Origin: Castellaniella daejeonensis
GTDB taxonomy: Bacteria > Pseudomonadota > Gammaproteobacteria > Burkholderiales > Burkholderiaceae_B
Reading direction: 5' to 3'
Length of the DNA stretch: 64,000 nucleotides
Assembly (NCBI RefSeq): GCF_039523555.1
Contig: NZ_BAAAFN010000011.1
Coordinates: 186,001 to 250,000 of the forward strand
Shown here: positions 25,374-34,886 of the stretch, in pieces
Numbering within the stretch: position 1 is the stretch's first letter
Layout of the letters: each line of letters opens with the position of its first letter
Made by a program: the position numbers and the translations under genes
The notes under the pieces: generated by a model
The model's input: the letters and a program-made list of their open reading frames with translations, nothing else
The model's database searches: none
Told to the model about the DNA's origin: nothing

Positions 25374-26401
25374 AGCGCCTGCCAGGCGCGGCGCAACGCC
25401 TGCGGGCCTTCCGCCCGCAGCAATGCGGGATCCGAGAGCATCCGCCGCCACTGTCGCGCGCCGGGACGGCCCGTGCGCCAGCCCAGCACTCCCCGCACCA
25501 GAATGTGCAGGGGCACGCCGCGCGCATGCTGGACGGACACATATTCCATCCAGGCGTCCAGGATCTCCCCGGGCGCCGGCCGCGTTCCGCCCGGCGCCAT
25601 CCGCTCGTCCAGTTCGGCCAGAATGTCGGGATGGTGCCAGGCCGCCCGGCCCAGCATCACGCCATCCAGGCGTTCCATCCAGTCCATGCAGGTCTCGACG
25701 TCGGTCAGGCCGCCGTTCAGCACAAACGTGGCATCCGGAAAATCCTGCTTCAGGCGCACCGCATCGGCATGGCGCAATGGCGGTTTTTCCCGGTTGTCCT
25801 TGGGCGACAACCCCTTCAGGACGGCATTGCGCGCATGGACGATGAACACCCGGCAGCCGGCGTCGTGCAGGATACCGACGAAATCGCGCACGAAATCATA
25901 GGACTCGTCGTAGTCCAGGCCCAGGCGGTGCTTCACCGTCACCGGCACCGAAACCGCGTCCTGCATGGCACGGACGCAATCGGCGACCAGCTGCGGCTCG
26001 GCCATCAGGCAGGCGCCGAAGGCTCCGCGCTGGACCCGTTCGGACGGGCAGCCGCAGTTCAGGTTGATCTCATCGTAGCCCCATCGTTCACCCAGCCGGG
26101 CGGCCTGTGCAAGCGCCTCGGGTTCGCTGCCGCCCAGTTGCAGAGCCACCGGATGCTCCGCCGGATCGAAATCCAGATGCCGGCCGACATCGCCGTGCAG
26201 CAGGGCGCCGGTGGTGATCATCTCGGTATACAGGCGGGCACGGGGCGAGAGCAGGCGATGGAAATAACGGCAATGCCGGTCGGTGACATCGATCATCGGC
26301 GCCACGCACAGGCGCCAGGCCCCGGGTTCCGGACCAGCGTGCAGAACGGACGGCGCAGCGGGATCGGCATCGATCGGCATGCCGGGCAAGGTCTCTGACA
26401 T
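25367..26401 (-). CDS. dusA: tRNA-dihydrouridine(20/20a) synthase
   Basis: Flavoenzyme that reduces uridines in the tRNA D-loop. The 344-residue product has VAPMIDVTDRHCRYFHRL, NLNCGCPSERVQRGAFGACLM (catalytic Cys in CPS) and FVLNGGLTDVETCMDWM, typical of DusA. The start is uncertain: the ATG at 26401 (MSETLPGM) fits the family, while 26428 is a longer in-frame option; neither has a strong ribosome site. It is divergent from thrB across about 150 bases. Confidence 0.93.
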   Translation of the reverse strand: MSETLPGMPIDADPAAPSVLHAGPEPGAWRLCVAPMIDVTDRHCRYFHRLLSPRARLYTEMITTGALLHGDVGRHLDFDPAEHPVALQLGGSEPEALAQAARLGERWGYDEINLNCGCPSERVQRGAFGACLMAEPQLVADCVRAMQDAVSVPVTVKHRLGLDYDESYDFVRDFVGILHDAGCRVFIVHARNAVLKGLSPKDNREKPPLRHADAVRLKQDFPDATFVLNGGLTDVETCMDWMERLDGVMLGRAAWHHPDILAELDERMAPGGTRPAPGEILDAWMEYVSVQHARGVPLHILVRGVLGWRTGRPGARQWRRMLSDPALLRAEGPQALRRAWQALA

Positions 26402-26549
26402 ACGGATTGTTCTCAGGCAATCTTTCATTTTAGCCGGGCAGCGTGCCCCGGCCAGCCGGCGCGGCGGCAGGTGCCGGCTTTTCGTCTAAAATCCCCGCTG
26501 ACCGATTCCGACTCGAACTCCGGCCTTTCGCGGCCGCATGCGTACCTCA

Positions 26550-27524
26550 ATGGCCGTATTCACCCCCGTCACCGAAGACGACGCCCGCGCGCTGCTGCAG
26601 CGCTACCGCCTGGGCGAACTCATCGCCCTGCGCGGCATCACCGCCGGCATCGAGAACACCAACTACTTCCTCGACACCACGCAGGGGGCCTACGTCCTGA
26701 CCCTGTTCGAAGTCCTGACCGCCGAGCAGTTGCCGTTCTATATCGAACTGATGCACCACCTGGCCAGGCGCGGGGTGCCCGTGCCCGAACCCCAGACCCT
26801 GCTCGACGGCACTCGCCTGACCTCCCTGAACGGCAAACCGGCCGCCATCGTCACACGGTTGTCGGGCGGCTACGAGCCCGAACCCAGCCCGGCCCACTGC
26901 GCCCTGGCTGGCCGGACCCTGGCGCAGGCCCACCTGGCCGCGCAGGACTTTCCCATTCACCAGCCCAACCTGCGCGGACTGGACTGGTGGAAAGCCACCG
27001 CACCGGCCCTGGCGCCGTTCCTGGATGACAGCCAGGCCGCGCTGCTGCGAAGCGCGCTGGATGAACAAATCGCCTTCGCCGCCGCGCGCACGCCCGCGCG
27101 GCTGCCCTACGGCCCTGCGCACTGCGACCTGTTCCGGGACAACGTGCTGTTCGACGGCACATTCGAATCGCCCCACATGGGGGGCTTCATCGATTTCTAT
27201 TTCGCCGGCTGCGACACCTGGCTGTTCGATGTGGCGGTCAGCGTCAATGACTGGTGCATCCAGCGGGCGACCGGCGCCTTCGTGCGCCGCCGCCTGGAAG
27301 CCTGGCTGCAGGCCTACCACGCAGTGCGCCCCTTCACCGATGAGGAACGCGCGGCCTGGCCCGTGATGCTGCGCGCAGCGGCCTTGCGCTTCTGGATTTC
27401 GCGCCTGTACGACTTCCACCTGCCCAGGCCGGCCCAGACGCTCAAGCCCCACGACCCGCGCCACTTTGAACGCATCCTGCGGCTGCGCACCGAGCAACCC
27501 GCGCCCGCCCTGCCACGACCATGA
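26550..27524 (+). CDS. thrB: Homoserine kinase, APH-fold type
   Basis: Phosphorylates homoserine for threonine synthesis. The 324-residue product belongs to the aminoglycoside-phosphotransferase-fold homoserine kinases of beta- and gammaproteobacteria, with GIENTNYFLDT, the catalytic HCDLFRDNVLF and FIDFYFAGCDTWLFDVAV. I chose the ATG at 26550 (MAVFTPV); an ATG 12 bases upstream is in frame. A TAAAAT at 26487-26492 could be its -10. It overlaps the next gene by 4 bases (ATGA). thrC is not in the window. Confidence 0.94.
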   Translation: MAVFTPVTEDDARALLQRYRLGELIALRGITAGIENTNYFLDTTQGAYVLTLFEVLTAEQLPFYIELMHHLARRGVPVPEPQTLLDGTRLTSLNGKPAAIVTRLSGGYEPEPSPAHCALAGRTLAQAHLAAQDFPIHQPNLRGLDWWKATAPALAPFLDDSQAALLRSALDEQIAFAAARTPARLPYGPAHCDLFRDNVLFDGTFESPHMGGFIDFYFAGCDTWLFDVAVSVNDWCIQRATGAFVRRRLEAWLQAYHAVRPFTDEERAAWPVMLRAAALRFWISRLYDFHLPRPAQTLKPHDPRHFERILRLRTEQPAPALPRP

Positions 27525-28303
27525 CTCCCCTGCAAGCCGCCATCCTGCCTCCAAGCGCCGGCTGGTCCTGGATTGCCCAGGGCATCCTGCTGTTCCGACG
27601 CCAACCCATGGCCATGCTTTTCTGGAGCATCGCCACCAGCTTCTTCATCAACGTTGGCGCCATCATCCCGGTACTGGGCCAGACCGCGCTGGTGTTGCTG
27701 ACCCCGCTGCTCACCTTCCTGACGCTGTGTGCCTGCCGCAACCTGGACCAGGGCGTACGCATGGCGCCCGGCCTGTGGCTGCAGCCGCTGCAGACGCCCG
27801 GTGTCACGGGCGCCTTGCTGAAACTGGGCCTGGCCTACCTGGGCTGCTCCTTCCTGGCAGCACTGGCTGCGGTGCTGCCGTTCCTGTCCTCGATGCTCGC
27901 GGCCCTGGGGACCGCCGAACAGCCCGATTTCGCCGCCCTGGCCCAGGCCATGCAGGGCCCGCTGATGGTGTTCGGCCTGTTCTACGTGCTGCTGTCGGCC
28001 CTGTTCTGGCACACGCCGGCCCTGGTGGGCTGGCACGCCCTGCCCCTGCGCCGGGCGCTGTTCTATTCCATGGTCGCCTGCTGGCGCAACAAATACCCCA
28101 TCGTCGTATATGTGGCGACCTGGGCGGCCGTGTTCTTCGGCCTGCATGGGTTGCTGGACGGACTGGCTGCCGCAGGGGTATCGGCCGGCCTGCTGGCCTG
28201 GCTCGCATTGCCGCTGGACATCGTGATCACAGCCCTGCTCTACTGCAGCTTCTACCCCATCTACACGACGATCTTTCGTCCCAGCCAGGCGGCCTCGACC
28301 TGA
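27521..28303 (+). CDS. BPSS1780-family membrane protein
   Basis: Inner-membrane protein of a betaproteobacterial family named after BPSS1780; function unknown. The 260-residue product has about six hydrophobic segments, a W(x)GWSWIAQGILLFRRQP-like N-terminus (AGWSWIAQGILLFRRQP) and RALFYSMVACWRNKYPI. It is translationally coupled to thrB (4-base overlap). Its last 43 bases overlap the convergent DUF192 gene tail, so the two messages share an antisense 3' end. Confidence 0.85.
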   Translation: MTPLQAAILPPSAGWSWIAQGILLFRRQPMAMLFWSIATSFFINVGAIIPVLGQTALVLLTPLLTFLTLCACRNLDQGVRMAPGLWLQPLQTPGVTGALLKLGLAYLGCSFLAALAAVLPFLSSMLAALGTAEQPDFAALAQAMQGPLMVFGLFYVLLSALFWHTPALVGWHALPLRRALFYSMVACWRNKYPIVVYVATWAAVFFGLHGLLDGLAAAGVSAGLLAWLALPLDIVITALLYCSFYPIYTTIFRPSQAAST

Positions 28304-28692
28304 GTCCGCCAATCCTGACGGGCGCAGTAGCCGGCGGGCAATTCCACGACCGCCCGGGCATGTCGGCGGATTGCACAGCGCCAGGGGACGAGCCGGACCG
28401 GCCCTGCCAGGATTCTGCCGCCGACATCCAGAAACACCAGATCCAGGGGCTGGGCGAGGCCCATTGCATGCACGGCGCGGCATCGGGGCAGCAACAGCCC
28501 CCGGGGCCGTACGCCCCAGCCGGGCCACAGGCGCAGGCCCAGCAGTCGGGCGGTGAAGGATCGCGCGCAATACAGGCGCAGGGGCTGCTCCGAACCCAGC
28601 CAGGACGCCGTTTCCAGAGGGCCGCGCCAGGCAAGCTGCCGATAGGGTCGGGCCCGGTGGCCCCCACGATTCCGAAACCCACCGTCCGTCAT
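28261..28692 (-). CDS. DUF192-family protein at the end of the Tad operon
   Basis: Small protein of the DUF192 family, function unknown, often found beside Tad pilus genes in betaproteobacteria. The 143-residue product contains ARLLGLRLWPGWGVRPRGLL, HAMGLAQPLDLVFLD, PWRCAIRRHARAVVELPAG, the core of the family; no signal peptide is evident. I chose the ATG at 28692, which overlaps the tadC stop by one base (TGATG). Its 3' end overlaps the convergent membrane-protein gene by 43 bases. Confidence 0.8.
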   Translation of the reverse strand: MTDGGFRNRGGHRARPYRQLAWRGPLETASWLGSEQPLRLYCARSFTARLLGLRLWPGWGVRPRGLLLPRCRAVHAMGLAQPLDLVFLDVGGRILAGPVRLVPWRCAIRRHARAVVELPAGYCARQDWRTQVEAAWLGRKIVV

Positions 28693-29555
28693 CAGAATCC
28701 TGCGTCCAGCAGCTTTACCGCCACCGGAAAGCCGATGACCAGGAAAGTGCAGGGAAAGATGCACAGCACCATGGGAAACAGCATGCGTACAGGCGCCTCC
28801 AGCGCCAGTTTCTCGGCGCGCAGAAAGCGCTCGCTGCGTTGACGTTCGGCCTGGGCCCGCAACAAGGGGCCCAGACTCATGCCCAGCCTGTCGGCCTGGG
28901 CCAGAGCCGAGACCAGGCTGCGCACTCCGGCCACGTCCGTCTGCTCTGCCCAGTGCAGCAGCCAGCGCGAACGTTCCATGCCGGTCCGTTCCAGCGCAGC
29001 CGCATCCCGGAGGCTCTGGCGCAAGGGACCGTCCGGCGCGTGGCCGGCCACCTGTTGCAGGGCCGCCGGCAGGCTCAGCCCCGCCTCCACGCACAAGTTC
29101 AGCAGATCCAGCATGAAGGGCAGCTCCCGCATCATCTGGAAGCGTCTTGCGGCAGCGCGGCGCCGCAGGGCCTGGCCGGGCCACACGAAACCCAGGCCGG
29201 CGCCCGCCAGCGCCGCCAGGAAGCCGAACCTGGCCGGTGCCGAAACCATCAGGGCCGCCGCCCCGGCCAGCAGGGCGCCACAACCGGCCGCCAGCACGCA
29301 TGCGGCCAGCCAGCGATCGGCCTGCCAATGCGATGCAAGGCCGGCGCGCGACCCCCAGCGCCGCAATTCCCGGCGCATGCGCCAAGTGACGAAGGGCGCG
29401 CACCAGGGTGCCAGCGCCAGCACCCAGGGCCACCAGAAAGCGGGCGGGCGAACCCTGGCCTCGTCGCGCGCGGCGGCCCAGGGTCCGCCCAGTGCCCATA
29501 GGCCCAGGCAGGCTGCCACCGCCGCCAGGCACACACCGATCCAGAACCACGCCAT
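28692..29555 (-). CDS. tadC: Tad pilus inner-membrane platform protein TadC
   Basis: One of two T2SF-domain platform proteins that anchor the Tad/Flp pilus assembly ATPase at the inner membrane. The 287-residue product has an N-terminal membrane helix, the T2SF core RFQMMRELPFMLDLLNLCVEAGLSLPAAL seen here in part as ELPFMLDLLNLCVEAG, and two C-terminal helices ending in FLVIGFPVAVKLLDAGF. I chose the ATG at 29555 because GGAGG lies 7 bases upstream; the ATG at 29576 has no such site. It lies 54 bases after tadB. Confidence 0.9.
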   Translation of the reverse strand: MAWFWIGVCLAAVAACLGLWALGGPWAAARDEARVRPPAFWWPWVLALAPWCAPFVTWRMRRELRRWGSRAGLASHWQADRWLAACVLAAGCGALLAGAAALMVSAPARFGFLAALAGAGLGFVWPGQALRRRAAARRFQMMRELPFMLDLLNLCVEAGLSLPAALQQVAGHAPDGPLRQSLRDAAALERTGMERSRWLLHWAEQTDVAGVRSLVSALAQADRLGMSLGPLLRAQAERQRSERFLRAEKLALEAPVRMLFPMVLCIFPCTFLVIGFPVAVKLLDAGF

Positions 29556-29609
29556 GCCAATGCCTCCATCGAACATGCATCGATCGCCTGCCCCGGCCGG
29601 TTCAGTCCG

Positions 29610-30455
29610 CTACACCTCGATCGAGGACACCCGACGGATCCAGACGATGCCCACGCCTTCCAGCACCAGGATCGCCGACAGCACCAGCCAGCCGTACCAT
29701 GTCTGCCACATCAGCGCCATGGCCTCGGGCTCCAGGCGGACGAGAACCAGGGCCAGGGCCGCCGGCAGGCCGGCCATGATGCGGCTCTGCATGCGACCCT
29801 GCGCCGTCAGCGCCTCGACCCGGCCCAGCCAGTGTTGCCGCGCCCGCAGCGTCTGGGCGATGCCTTCCAGCGTGTCGGCCAGCCCGCCGCCCGTGCGGGC
29901 GGCGATGCCCAGCGCCGACACCACCAGACCGCAGGATTCGGTCGGCATGCGGATGCGCAATTGCTGCAGGGCGTCCTGGAAGCCCAGACCCAGACGCTGT
30001 TCGCGCAGCAGCAGGCCGAATTCCTGGGACAACGGCGGGCTGGACTGGGCCACGAGATGCCGCAGAGCGGGCTGGACCCCAGCCCCGGCGCGCAATGCCC
30101 CCGCCAGAGCCTGGACCAGGTCGGGCAACTGGGCATCGAACCGCTGCGCACGGCGCTGGCGCATGTGGCGCAGGATCAGCGGGGGAGCGCACAGCAAGCC
30201 GGCCAGCACGGGCAGCACGCCCCACCAGCGGCCCGCCATCCAGGCGACCGTCAGCATCAGGGCCAGGCCCAGAGCGGCTGCGGCCGGCCGCAACTGGGCC
30301 ATGTCCAGGAACAGGAAAGATGCATCCAGCGTGCGCCGGGTTTCATCCCGCATGCGCGCTTCATAGCGCGCCCAGGCGCGCTCCGTCCATCCCAGCAGCC
30401 ACCAGACGGCCAACGCGATGCTGCCCGAGAATCCCGCGAAGATCAGGATGTCCAT
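29610..30455 (-). CDS. tadB: Tad pilus inner-membrane platform protein TadB
   Basis: Second T2SF-domain platform protein of the pilus machine. The 281-residue product has an N-terminal helix (about 5-22), a helix pair around 60-95, the T2SF domain with LPDLVQALAGALRAGAGVQPAL and SALGIAARTGGGLADTLEGIA, and C-terminal helices. Its start lies inside the end of tadA (13-base overlap), so translation is coupled. Confidence 0.92.
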   Translation of the reverse strand: MDILIFAGFSGSIALAVWWLLGWTERAWARYEARMRDETRRTLDASFLFLDMAQLRPAAAALGLALMLTVAWMAGRWWGVLPVLAGLLCAPPLILRHMRQRRAQRFDAQLPDLVQALAGALRAGAGVQPALRHLVAQSSPPLSQEFGLLLREQRLGLGFQDALQQLRIRMPTESCGLVVSALGIAARTGGGLADTLEGIAQTLRARQHWLGRVEALTAQGRMQSRIMAGLPAALALVLVRLEPEAMALMWQTWYGWLVLSAILVLEGVGIVWIRRVSSIEV

Positions 30456-32326
30456 GGTGCGTCCCCTGCGGACCGGTCATCCCGCACGGCCACGCCGGAT
30501 TCCAGTGCATCCGCCGAAGGAGCGCCGGAAAGCGGCCCAACGCCAGGCCGGCCGCCGGATCGAGCCGCGGAGTCCAGCGCCGCCCGTCCCTGGCAGACGG
30601 TGCGGCCCGAGAACAGCGAGGCATCCAATGCCGCGGCGCCCTCGAAGCCATCGGGCGGCAGGCCGCAGCCCGCGAACACTGCGGGCGGCCCGGGATGCCC
30701 GAGGAAGAGGTCCTGCAACTGGATCCGGCCGCCCTCCTGACCTGTCACCTGCACGATGGCGCTCACCAGGCGCCGGCCATCCGCAGCGCGCACCAGCTGA
30801 ATGATGAAGTCGATGCTGGAAGCGACATGCTCGCGGATCGCGGCCAGCGGAAGGTCCATGCCTGCCATCAGGATCATGGTTTCCAGGCGCCCCAGCGCAT
30901 CGCGCGGGCTGTTGGCATGCAGTGTGGTCAGCGATCCCTCATGCCCGGTATTCATGGCGGCCAGCATGTCGAAAGCTTCGCCGCCCCGGCACTCCCCCAC
31001 TACGATGCGGTCGGGCCGCATCCGCAAGGCATTGCGCACCAGGTCGCGGATTTCCACGCGGCCCCGGCCCTCGGCATTCGGTGGCCGGGCCTCCAGGCTG
31101 ACCAGATGAGCGTGATTCAGGCGCAGTTCGGCCGCATCCTCGATCGTGATGACGCGCTCGCCTGCCGGAATGGCGTTGGACAGGACATTCAGCAGGCTCG
31201 TCTTGCCCGATCCCGTGCCGCCGGAGACGACCAGGTTCTTGCGATGGCGCACGCAATGCGTCAGGAACCGCGCCATGGCATCATCGAGAGCACCGACGGC
31301 CAGCAGATCAGCCATGTCCAGCCGCCGGGCAGGGAACTTGCGGATCGTCAGGCTGGCGCCGCGCAGGGCGATGGGCGCGATCACGGCATTGACTCGCGAT
31401 CCATCGCGCAAGCGAGCATCGACCATGGGGGCACTTTCATCGATCCGCCGCCCCAGAGGGGCCACGATGCGGTCGATGATTCCCAACACCGCCTGCTCTC
31501 CGCTGAAGCTGGCGGCGGCCCGCACCAGGCGCCCGCTTCGCTCGACGTAGATCTCGTCATGACGGTTGACCATGATTTCCGTGATGCCCGGATCGGCCAG
31601 CAGGGGTTCCAGCGGCCCCAGGCCCACGGCCTCGTCCACCAGTTCCCGGACCAGCGCTTCGCGGTCCAGTTCCGCGGGCAGGGATCCATCGGCGGCAATC
31701 AGGCCGGACAGCACGGCGGTGGCCTCCGCCCGCAGCGCGGCATCGCTCATTCCGCCGATATCCCGCCGGCGCAGCTGCAACGCAGCAATCAAGTCCTGGT
31801 GCAGACGGCGCCGATGGGTTTCCGCGCCCGTCCCGACGCCATCGACCCTCAACGCGCTTTCCCCTGCCCCGGGAACCCCGTCCGCCTTTTCCCCGGTGGC
31901 TATACCGGTGTCAGACGGGACAGCCGGCCGGCACTCATCGCCGGTCTCTGCCGTCACCACGGGATCGGCCGCAACACTGCCCGCTGCCGTGACGGCCGTT
32001 CCCGCCGATCCGGCATCCTGTGCCGCGGCGGTACCCGCCGGCAGGACGCGCAGCAGGCATGGACCGATCACCACCTCGTCGCACTCCTGCAGCGGACCGT
32101 AGGCAGCAATCCGATCCCCGTTGACGACAGTGCCGAACAGAGAACCCAGGTCTTCAACCCAGAGTTCATCCTGGCGCCGCAACAGGCGCGCATGCCGACG
32201 GCCCACCCGCCAGGCGCGCAAGGCGAGGCCGCAGGCCGCGTCGCGGCCGATCAGCAGAGGCAAGGCATGCCGCTCGCGCCGGCGGCTGCCATCCTCGAAG
32301 CACAGGTCGAGATCGATGGTGCTCAT
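30443..32326 (-). CDS. tadA: Tad pilus assembly ATPase TadA/CpaF with N-terminal FHA domain
   Basis: Hexameric ATPase of the T2SS/T4P/T4SS superfamily that powers Tad pilus assembly. The 627-residue product starts with an FHA domain (about residues 8-90, with LLIGRDAACGL and LWVEDLGSLFGTVVNG), then an Ala/Val-rich linker to about 175, then the CpaF core: Walker A SGGTGSGKTSLLN near 365, Asp/His boxes and RMRPDRIVVGECRGGEAFDML. A tail of about 60 Gly/Arg/Ala-rich residues follows the core. I chose the ATG at 32326 (GGGAGG upstream), which overlaps the secretin stop by 4 bases. FHA domains bind phosphothreonine, suggesting kinase control. Confidence 0.92.
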   Translation of the reverse strand: MSTIDLDLCFEDGSRRRERHALPLLIGRDAACGLALRAWRVGRRHARLLRRQDELWVEDLGSLFGTVVNGDRIAAYGPLQECDEVVIGPCLLRVLPAGTAAAQDAGSAGTAVTAAGSVAADPVVTAETGDECRPAVPSDTGIATGEKADGVPGAGESALRVDGVGTGAETHRRRLHQDLIAALQLRRRDIGGMSDAALRAEATAVLSGLIAADGSLPAELDREALVRELVDEAVGLGPLEPLLADPGITEIMVNRHDEIYVERSGRLVRAAASFSGEQAVLGIIDRIVAPLGRRIDESAPMVDARLRDGSRVNAVIAPIALRGASLTIRKFPARRLDMADLLAVGALDDAMARFLTHCVRHRKNLVVSGGTGSGKTSLLNVLSNAIPAGERVITIEDAAELRLNHAHLVSLEARPPNAEGRGRVEIRDLVRNALRMRPDRIVVGECRGGEAFDMLAAMNTGHEGSLTTLHANSPRDALGRLETMILMAGMDLPLAAIREHVASSIDFIIQLVRAADGRRLVSAIVQVTGQEGGRIQLQDLFLGHPGPPAVFAGCGLPPDGFEGAAALDASLFSGRTVCQGRAALDSAARSGGRPGVGPLSGAPSADALESGVAVRDDRSAGDAPWTS

Positions 32327-33828
32327 GACGCCTCCCCGGCAATGCGAGTCTTTTGCCGGAAGGGGAATCCGGATGCCGCGGATGCGCCGCCCTCCGGGGC
32401 GCTGCCCCCTGGCATGCCGGCGGCCCCCAGCCACTGGGAATCCGGCCCGATCGCACGCGGATTCCAGCCCGAACCGGGCACCCGTACGGAAACCGGGGTT
32501 GCCGGGCGCATGGGCGCAAGCAGCACGGGTTCGGCTGGGAACGCCCGATCCAGGATTGCATCCGCTCGCCGGACACGCAGATCCATGCGCGGGTGATCCG
32601 CAGTCACCAACTGCGGCGTGACCAGGATTGCCAGCTCTGTTTCATTACGCTGGAAACGCACGGAACGAAACAGCGCCCCCAGAACGGGCAGCTCGCCCAG
32701 GCCCGGCACGCGATCCACATTACGCGCCGTGTCCCGCGACAGAAAACCGGCCAGCACCAGTGTCTGTCCGGAACGGACGTTGAATTCGGTGGCTGTGCGC
32801 CGGGTCTTCAGGGAAGGACCTCCCGGCACGGAAAGCGATGGGTCGATGGCACTGACTTCGACTTCCAGGCGCGAACGCACGGCGCCGCTGCGCTCGATGG
32901 ATGGAGTGATGCGCAGCGACACGCCATAGGGCTTGAAGGCCGTCTGTGTATTGCCATTGCCGTCCACCGTGCTGTAGGGCACTTCTCCACCCGCCAGGAA
33001 TTCGGCCGTCGCGCCGCTGCGGGCCAGGAGCTGGGGCTGGGCCAGTACCACTGCCCTGCCGTCCTGGGCCAGCAGGTCGATGCGCGCCGACAGCAGCGCA
33101 TTGATGCCGAAATAGCCGGCTGCACGAGGAGACGGGAAGGCCAGGGGCAGCACGGTTTCGCCCGGGCGATCGGCATAGCGGCGGGAACCCCCGTCCCAGC
33201 CCAGGCCGGCATTCACGCCGCCTGCGCTTTGGCCGCCCCAGCGCAAGCCGACTTCACGCAGCAGGGAACGCGGCACCTCGACCACGCGCACATCCAGCAG
33301 CACCATCTGGTCCCATCCGACCGTGCCGGTGAAATCCAGCAACTGCGGATAACGGCGCCCCAGCTCCGCCAGGCGCTGGCGGTCGCCATCGGACAAATCG
33401 TCTCCCTCGACCAGCAATTTATCGCCCAGGGACGTCACGCGGGCGCCCGGAATGCGTTCCAGCAGCGTGCGCAACTCGTCCTGAAGCTGGCGGGCACCCT
33501 CGGGCGCCACCTCGACGGCATAGCGATAGGCCTGACCATCGGCCGTCCAGGCATGCAGCGTACTGAAACCGGGCTTACGGGCGAACACGATGACTTCACG
33601 GTCGTCGGTGCTGACGGCATTCAGGATCTTGCCATCGCCCACCGCCACCCGCGCCACACCGGGAATACCCAGCACGCGGACCTCGCCCGCCTGGAGTGCC
33701 AGGGACGTCTCGTTCACTGCGGCCGGCGTGCCGGCGGACGCGGCGGCTGCTGCGGCCTGAATGGCCGGCATCCAGGACAGGCAAAAGACCGTGCAGAGGC
33801 GGCATGCGGCGGACAGGCATGTCTTCAT
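32323..33828 (-). CDS. cpaC: Tad pilus outer-membrane secretin RcpA/CpaC
   Basis: Outer-membrane ring through which the Tad pilus leaves the cell. The 501-residue product has a signal peptide (about 1-26), a pilus/BON-like N-domain (about 40-170, with RVLGIPGVARVAVGDGKILNAVS), and a secretin domain (about 230-430) with VVLAQPQLLARSGATAEFLAGGEVPYS and VPGLGELPVLGALFRSVRFQRNETELAILVTPQLV; only parts are quoted. A Pro/Gly-rich tail of about 70 residues follows. It overlaps both neighbours by 4 bases. Confidence 0.93.
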   Translation of the reverse strand: MKTCLSAACRLCTVFCLSWMPAIQAAAAAASAGTPAAVNETSLALQAGEVRVLGIPGVARVAVGDGKILNAVSTDDREVIVFARKPGFSTLHAWTADGQAYRYAVEVAPEGARQLQDELRTLLERIPGARVTSLGDKLLVEGDDLSDGDRQRLAELGRRYPQLLDFTGTVGWDQMVLLDVRVVEVPRSLLREVGLRWGGQSAGGVNAGLGWDGGSRRYADRPGETVLPLAFPSPRAAGYFGINALLSARIDLLAQDGRAVVLAQPQLLARSGATAEFLAGGEVPYSTVDGNGNTQTAFKPYGVSLRITPSIERSGAVRSRLEVEVSAIDPSLSVPGGPSLKTRRTATEFNVRSGQTLVLAGFLSRDTARNVDRVPGLGELPVLGALFRSVRFQRNETELAILVTPQLVTADHPRMDLRVRRADAILDRAFPAEPVLLAPMRPATPVSVRVPGSGWNPRAIGPDSQWLGAAGMPGGSAPEGGASAASGFPFRQKTRIAGEAS

Positions 33829-34886
33829 GGGAGCGCCTCGTCCCCGGAACGCCCGGCATCCATCATGGGATTCTCGCCATCTTCCACGGCCGGATCGGTC
33901 CAGGTGGTCTGGACCGAAGGCACAACCACGGCACCAGCGGCCGTGCCTTCGCCGGTCAGCGGCAAGGGCGCCGCCGCCTGTTCCGCAAGAACGCGCATCC
34001 AGGCGCTGGCCAGCGCCTGGCCCGCAGGCAGGTCGAACCAGCCATTGCCCGGCCGCGCGGCCTGACCATCGGGATCGGCCCAGCCCGGCAAGGCTCGCGC
34101 CCCTGATGCGCCATACAGAATGACGGCGCGCCGCGCGGGGATGCGGGGCGGATCGCTCACGCCCAGCAAGGACGCCAGATCGCCCCGGGCCGCCCGGCGG
34201 TCGGCACGCGCGTCGCCGGGATGACGCAGGATTGCGGTCAGCGTGCCTGCCTGGCGGGCGGCGACCAGTTTCACCACGTCCTCGGGTGCCGCATCGAGCG
34301 TCACCGTGGAATAAGAGGATTCTTCGGATCCGACCCCTGAAGTCCGGGTCTCGCGGCCCGTCGCCAGCACCAGCACGCCCTGGAGCAACGGCGCCGTCAA
34401 GCGCCTGCGCCTATGATCGAAGGAGACGTACAGATCGATCAGATCGCCGGGCTGCAGCAGTCCGGACAGGGAGTTGACCTGATCGACCGGCAGCGTGATG
34501 GCCCTTCTTCCGGGCGCCAGATGTTCCGAGAAGGCGGTCTGCGGCTGCATGGCATGCGCGGGCACCAGGGCATCGCCGGCCCGCACGGCCGCCGTCAGGA
34601 TCCTGCCTTCGAGTTCGCCCAGCCTGGCAAGCGGCAGGGTATCGCTGCCCACCCAGCGCGCGGGAAAGCTGCGCACGGCCAGATCATCGGGCGCCAGCCG
34701 CGTGCCGGCCGCAAGATCCCGGGCGGCCACGATGCGTTCGACCATGTCCAGGCGGGCACGAGCTTCGATCTGCCGTTCGCGTTCGCGTACATGCAGGGCC
34801 AGCGCGCCCGCCGCCAGCAGGCCGGTGCCCAGGGCCAGCGCCCCCAGGATGGCAGACCGGGGAATGCGCAAAGAAGGCAATGTCAT
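33825..34886 (-). CDS. cpaB: Tad pilus assembly protein CpaB/RcpC
   Basis: Periplasmic Tad component with an SAF domain, thought to stabilise the secretin or bind peptidoglycan. The 353-residue product has one N-terminal membrane helix (about 11-31), an SAF domain (about 48-115, VAARDLAAGTRLAPDDLA), then the RcpC domain with VNSLSGLLQPGDLIDLYVSF. I chose the ATG at 34886, with AAGGAG 5 bases upstream; the long frame that continues upstream is only an overlap with neighbouring genes. It overlaps the secretin start and the upstream gene stop by 4 bases each. Confidence 0.92.
   Translation of the reverse strand: MTLPSLRIPRSAILGALALGTGLLAAGALALHVRERERQIEARARLDMVERIVAARDLAAGTRLAPDDLAVRSFPARWVGSDTLPLARLGELEGRILTAAVRAGDALVPAHAMQPQTAFSEHLAPGRRAITLPVDQVNSLSGLLQPGDLIDLYVSFDHRRRRLTAPLLQGVLVLATGRETRTSGVGSEESSYSTVTLDAAPEDVVKLVAARQAGTLTAILRHPGDARADRRAARGDLASLLGVSDPPRIPARRAVILYGASGARALPGWADPDGQAARPGNGWFDLPAGQALASAWMRVLAEQAAAPLPLTGEGTAAGAVVVPSVQTTWTDPAVEDGENPMMDAGRSGDEALP

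Noticed and set aside
28693..29580. N-terminal 296 residues of the long frame ending in the DUF192 protein
   Set aside because: It is a shadow of tadC; only the segment from 28692 carries DUF192 motifs.
30095..32596. 833-residue plus-strand ORF opposite tadA
   Set aside because: Antisense to a motif-complete ATPase gene; no domain seen.
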